From NCBI RefSeq assembly GCF_038008685.1, contig NZ_JBBOZQ010000001.1, forward strand, positions 1,364,001 to 1,428,000: a stretch of 64,000 nucleotides of DNA. Direction: 5' to 3'. The position numbers were made by a program, and so were the translations under genes. This stretch comes from Lysinibacillus sp. FSL W8-0992. Its GTDB lineage: Bacteria > Bacillota > Bacilli > Bacillales_A > Planococcaceae. How positions within the stretch are numbered: position 1 is the first letter of the stretch; each line of letters starts with the position of its first letter. Below the pieces are notes generated by a model. That model was not told the origin of the DNA, did no database searches, and saw only the letters and a list, made by a program, of their open reading frames with translations. This document shows positions 61,018 through 64,000 of this stretch, piece after piece.

Positions 61018-61950
61018 ATGAAACGACTATTGAGCCTAGTAAGTATAACGGTGCTTTCGTTGACACTTGGTGTTTCATCTGCTTTTGCACGTGCTGAAAA
61101 TTATGTAGCACTTGGTGATTCATTAGCAGCTGGTCAAACACCGTATCAGGAAATTGATGCAGGCTATAGTGATTTTATCGCGATGCGTTTAGGGAAGATG
61201 GGACAACTGAGTCACTATACAAAAGAACTCGCTTTCCCAGGCTTCACAACAGCGGACGTTTTAGAGCGGGTAAAATCAGAAGAGGCAAGTGAGGTATTAG
61301 CAAACGCATCACTTATTACGATTTCAGCAGGCGCCAATGATTTACTGCGTCTTGTGCAGGTCAACCCAATGGCTGGTACGTTAGCATTTTCGCAGCTTCA
61401 GGTAGACTACGCTTTAAATATAGCCCGAAAAAATATGGCAGAGATGTTAGCAGAGTTAAAATTACGTGCACCCAATGCAAAAGTGTACGTCATGGGTTAT
61501 TATTTTGCCTATCCAAATGTGCATGCAACACAAAAAGAGGGAACGAATGCACAGCTCATGAAGTTAAATACGATTTTAGAGCAACAAGCTGAGCAGGCAG
61601 GGATGACTTACATTAATGTCTATGATGCTTTCGGATTGCAAGCTACACAGTTCTTACCAAATGTTGCAGATGTCCATCCTAATTTTGAAGGCTATCGTCA
61701 AATGGCGAATGCCTTTTTAAAATCTTATAGTGGTAGTGATATGTTAGCAATCTCTACATCAGAATTACCAAAGCCTAATCCAATGACATTTCAAGAAATA
61801 TTACAGAAACAAGCAGAGTCCAAGAAAAGATCAGTAGAAGCAAAACAGGAGAAAGTTTCAACCGTCAGAAACATTCAAGGCTTTATTGGCTATGCTACTT
61901 TCATTGAAAAAGCCAGAGCCAATCAGCGCTTGCAACTACAACGAATCTAG
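61018..61950 (+). CDS. Secreted SGNH/GDSL hydrolase
   Basis: 310 aa. Signal peptide (residues 1-24, VSSAFA). SGNH blocks: GDSLAAG (nucleophile Ser, residue 35), Gly in AFPGFTT, GANDLL (Asn), and DVHPNFEGYRQMA (Asp-x-x-His). Esterase or acetylhydrolase acting outside the cell, possibly on wall polymers or lipids. The last 60 residues are K/Q-rich and helical. GAGGTGAG 5 nt before the ATG, 32 nt after ampS. Confidence 0.9.
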   Translation: MKRLLSLVSITVLSLTLGVSSAFARAENYVALGDSLAAGQTPYQEIDAGYSDFIAMRLGKMGQLSHYTKELAFPGFTTADVLERVKSEEASEVLANASLITISAGANDLLRLVQVNPMAGTLAFSQLQVDYALNIARKNMAEMLAELKLRAPNAKVYVMGYYFAYPNVHATQKEGTNAQLMKLNTILEQQAEQAGMTYINVYDAFGLQATQFLPNVADVHPNFEGYRQMANAFLKSYSGSDMLAISTSELPKPNPMTFQEILQKQAESKKRSVEAKQEKVSTVRNIQGFIGYATFIEKARANQRLQLQRI

Positions 61951-61979
61951 GACATGAAAGATCCAAAAAGCTGTAAAGT

Positions 61980-62050
61980 AAAAAAGTATGCTAAGTAAAT
62001 GAACTGCTTCCTAATTAGTGGCAATTCAAGTAACTTAGCATACTTTTTTA
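61980..62050 (+). terminator. Terminator after the SGNH hydrolase gene
   Basis: AAAAAGTATGCTAAGT and ACTTAGCATACTTTTTT arms close a loop of about 33 nt. Confidence 0.8.
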
Positions 62051-62055
62051 TTGTA

Positions 62056-62840
62056 GTGACAGGCACCGAAACAATTCTGAATTTTATGTGTGACAGGCAC
62101 CAAAACAATTCTGAAATTTGCTAGTAGGGCGTTTCTAATATCTAAGTAAAAATCCACGAAGACTCCTGCGGGAACAGCACAAGTTGTAAGACGCAACAGT
62201 CCGCGCGACAGCGAGGGTTGCGGCTTACACTGTGCCCGCGGAAAGCGAAGTGGATTTTTACGAAATAGAAGACTGAAACATTGCTAGGTGCCTGTGCTTA
62301 GTGCAGTAATGAGTGACAGGCACTAAAACAATTCTGAAATTTGCTAGTAGGGCGTTTCTAATATCTAAGTAAAAATCCACGAAAACTCCTGCGGGAACAG
62401 CACAAGTTGTAAGACGCAACAGTCCGCGCGACAGCGAGGGTTGCGGCTTACACTGTGCCCGCGGAAAGCGAAGTGGATTTTTACGAAATAGAAGACTGAA
62501 ACATTGCTAGGTGCCTGTGTCGAGTGCTGTAATGAGTGACAGGCACTAAAACAATTAGTTGTAAGACGCAACAGTCCGCGCGACAGCGAGGGTTGCGGCT
62601 TACACTGTGCCCGCGGAAAGCGAAGTGGATTTTTACGAAATAGAAGGTTGAAACATTGCAAGGTGCCCGTGCCGAGTGCTGTAATGAGTGCCAGTCACTC
62701 AAACAATTCTGAAATGCGCGACAGCGAGGGTTGCGGCTTACACTGTGCCCGCGGAAAGCGAAGTGGATTTTTACGAAATAGAAGACTGAAACATTGCTAG
62801 GAGCCCGTGCCGAGTGCTGTAACAAGTGACAGGCACAGAA
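62056..62840. repeat. Second tandem array of family A/B repeats with stepwise truncated units
   Basis: Units start with GTGACAGGCAC(C/T)AAAACAATTCTGAAA at 62090, 62313, 62536 and 62688, ending near 62826; spacings are 223, 223, 152 and 138 bp. Each holds a family A palindrome in reverse orientation (62146-62261, 62369-62484 complete; 62557-62637 and 62715-62775 lacking the 5' arm), followed by CGAAATAGAAG and GAAACATTGC. The last two units have lost the same side of the palindrome. Flanking half-copies of palindrome B lie at 62056 and 62826. Confidence 0.88.
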
Positions 62841-62962
62841 ACAAGTACAGGCACAGAAACAATTGAGGCTTTTTCCATATAAAAGATGTTGTCTTAAAGC
62901 AAGAATATAGTTAAATGCATGATAAAATAAAATAAATGAAAAAGACAGGAGGCGCAAATACA

Positions 62963-64000
62963 ATGAAATTATTTCATACAGCCGATTGGCATTTAGGCAA
63001 GCTTGTACAAGGGATGTATATGACTGAAGATCAACACTATATTTTACAGCAATTTATGCAAGCCATCGATAAAGAAAAACCGGATGCAATTATTGTAGCA
63101 GGAGATTTATATGATCGCTCAATGCCACCTGTAGAGGCCGTTAATTTACTGAATGATGTTTTAGCAGAAATTGTATTGGAGAAGAAAATTCCTGTGTTAG
63201 CGGTCGCCGGCAATCATGATAGTGCAGGTCGATTGAATTTTGGTAGTCGTGTAATGCGTGATAGTGGATTACATATAGTAGGTCAGTTCACAAAAGAGCA
63301 TTCACCTATTGTACTAACAGACGAATTCGGTGAGGTCCATTTTCATCTTGTGCCGTTTGCAGAGCCAGCTTCAGTCCGTACTATGTTAGAAGATGATACG
63401 ATTCAAACACATCAAGATGCAATGCAAAAAATTATCGCACATATCAAACAAACGATGGATACAACAAAGCGTAATGTTTTTATTGGACATGCCTTTGTGA
63501 CGAAATACGGCTATGAAGAAGAAAACACGAGTGATTCAGAGCGTCCACTATCTATCGGTGGGTCTGATTGTGTGGATGCAGCGCTATTTAAACATTTCAA
63601 CTATACGGCACTGGGGCATCTCCATAAAGCCCATTTTGTATTGAATGAATCGATTCGATATGCGGGTTCTCCCTTAAAATATTCGTTGTCTGAACATTTA
63701 CATGAAAAAGGCTTTTTAATTGTAGAACTAGATGCAAGTGGAAACGTAGACGTCACTAAACAAAAACTTGTGCCAAGACGTGATCTACGAGTGGTAGAGG
63801 GCTCGATGGACGATTTATTAAAACTACCACCATGTGAAGATTATGTTTTCGTACGTTTAACAGACGCCACACCAGTCGCTTCACCGATGGAGCGAATTCG
63901 TACAGTATTTCCTCATGCGATGCATATTGAACGAAAAGCGTCACGAATGCAAGAAAACCATGAAGTACAAGCAATTGAAATGGAAAAAGTAGAGGATATT
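62963..64000 (+). CDS. sbcD: Exonuclease subunit SbcD (partial, runs off the window)
   Basis: The first 346 codons are present, open to the window end. Mre11-type nuclease of the SbcCD complex, which opens hairpins and trims DNA ends. Phosphoesterase motifs: FHTADWHLGK (residues 4-13), AGDLYDRSMP, AGNHDSAGRL, FIGHAFV, and LGHLHKAHFV. RYAGSPLKYSLSEHLHEKGF is the capping region start. AGGAGG 9 nt before the ATG. sbcC would be expected downstream. It sits beside a hairpin-rich palindrome array. Confidence 0.93.
   Translation, partial: MKLFHTADWHLGKLVQGMYMTEDQHYILQQFMQAIDKEKPDAIIVAGDLYDRSMPPVEAVNLLNDVLAEIVLEKKIPVLAVAGNHDSAGRLNFGSRVMRDSGLHIVGQFTKEHSPIVLTDEFGEVHFHLVPFAEPASVRTMLEDDTIQTHQDAMQKIIAHIKQTMDTTKRNVFIGHAFVTKYGYEEENTSDSERPLSIGGSDCVDAALFKHFNYTALGHLHKAHFVLNESIRYAGSPLKYSLSEHLHEKGFLIVELDASGNVDVTKQKLVPRRDLRVVEGSMDDLLKLPPCEDYVFVRLTDATPVASPMERIRTVFPHAMHIERKASRMQENHEVQAIEMEKVEDI

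Noticed and set aside
62365..62963. Minus-strand ORFs of 98 and 160 aa over the second array
   Set aside because: They read through repeated palindromes and repeat the same peptide, which is typical of non-coding repeats.
1..64000. tRNA or rRNA genes
   Set aside because: I saw no cloverleaf with a TTCGA-type T-loop and CCA-like end, and no rRNA-like stretch; a covariance search would be needed to exclude a divergent one.

Overview
The window looks like a chromosome segment from a low-GC, spore-forming Bacillaceae, most likely Lysinibacillus or a close relative. The evidence is AT-rich codon use and strong GGAGG ribosome sites; spore genes (alpha/beta SASP, a probable gamma-type SASP, prkA-yhbH-spoVR); close matches to Bacillus LtaS, YfmT/YfmS, YfmL and AmpS; and a D-aspartate ligase/racemase-type pair that fits the L-Lys-D-Asp cross-bridge of Lysinibacillus peptidoglycan. 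The genus call is inference; everything was read by eye, with no database search.

Layout. 0-10 kb: rlmD; an unknown gene behind a leader terminator; an MFS transporter behind two PyrR-type RNA sites; a lysine riboswitch ahead of an isochorismatase-fold hydrolase and an APC permease; then a divergent 3-hydroxyacyl-CoA dehydrogenase and LuxR regulator. 10-18.7 kb: catabolic blocks, namely a GntR repressor facing a GlcD-type oxidase and BASS transporter, a TetR repressor facing two SDRs, and yfmT-yfmS. 19-29 kb: ltaS, a dihydrouridine synthase, a Fur-box nikABCDE-type operon and another MFS gene. 29-41 kb: SASP, small membrane proteins, a chemoreceptor, an M23 peptidase, prkA-yhbH-spoVR and a radical SAM/SPASM protein. 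41-45 kb: a tandem palindrome array, an XRE regulator, a lone HsdS-like protein and an RNase J. 45.5-50.7 kb: an accessory island with a repeat-rich secreted protein and an Mga/AtxA-like regulator, flanked by duplicated gene fragments. 50.8-64 kb: small spore-related proteins, a phosphoesterase, an acyl-CoA ligase, a C39-like lipoprotein, the D-Asp ligase/racemase pair, yfmL, ampS, an SGNH hydrolase, a second palindrome array, and the start of sbcD.

Themes. RNA-level control is prominent: PyrR attenuation, an L-box, and a leader terminator at 1754. Metabolic blocks pair a transporter, an enzyme and a divergent regulator with visible operator-like palindromes. Two palindromic repeat families (about 115 bp and about 45 bp) recur in intergenic DNA; the short one works as a terminator at three gene ends and supplies the last codons of nikE. 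The most novel-looking unit is the 5.2 kb island. The best-supported surprises are the ATC start of prkA, the PyrR-controlled MFS gene, and the D-Asp ligase homologue whose ATP-grasp metal motif is replaced.
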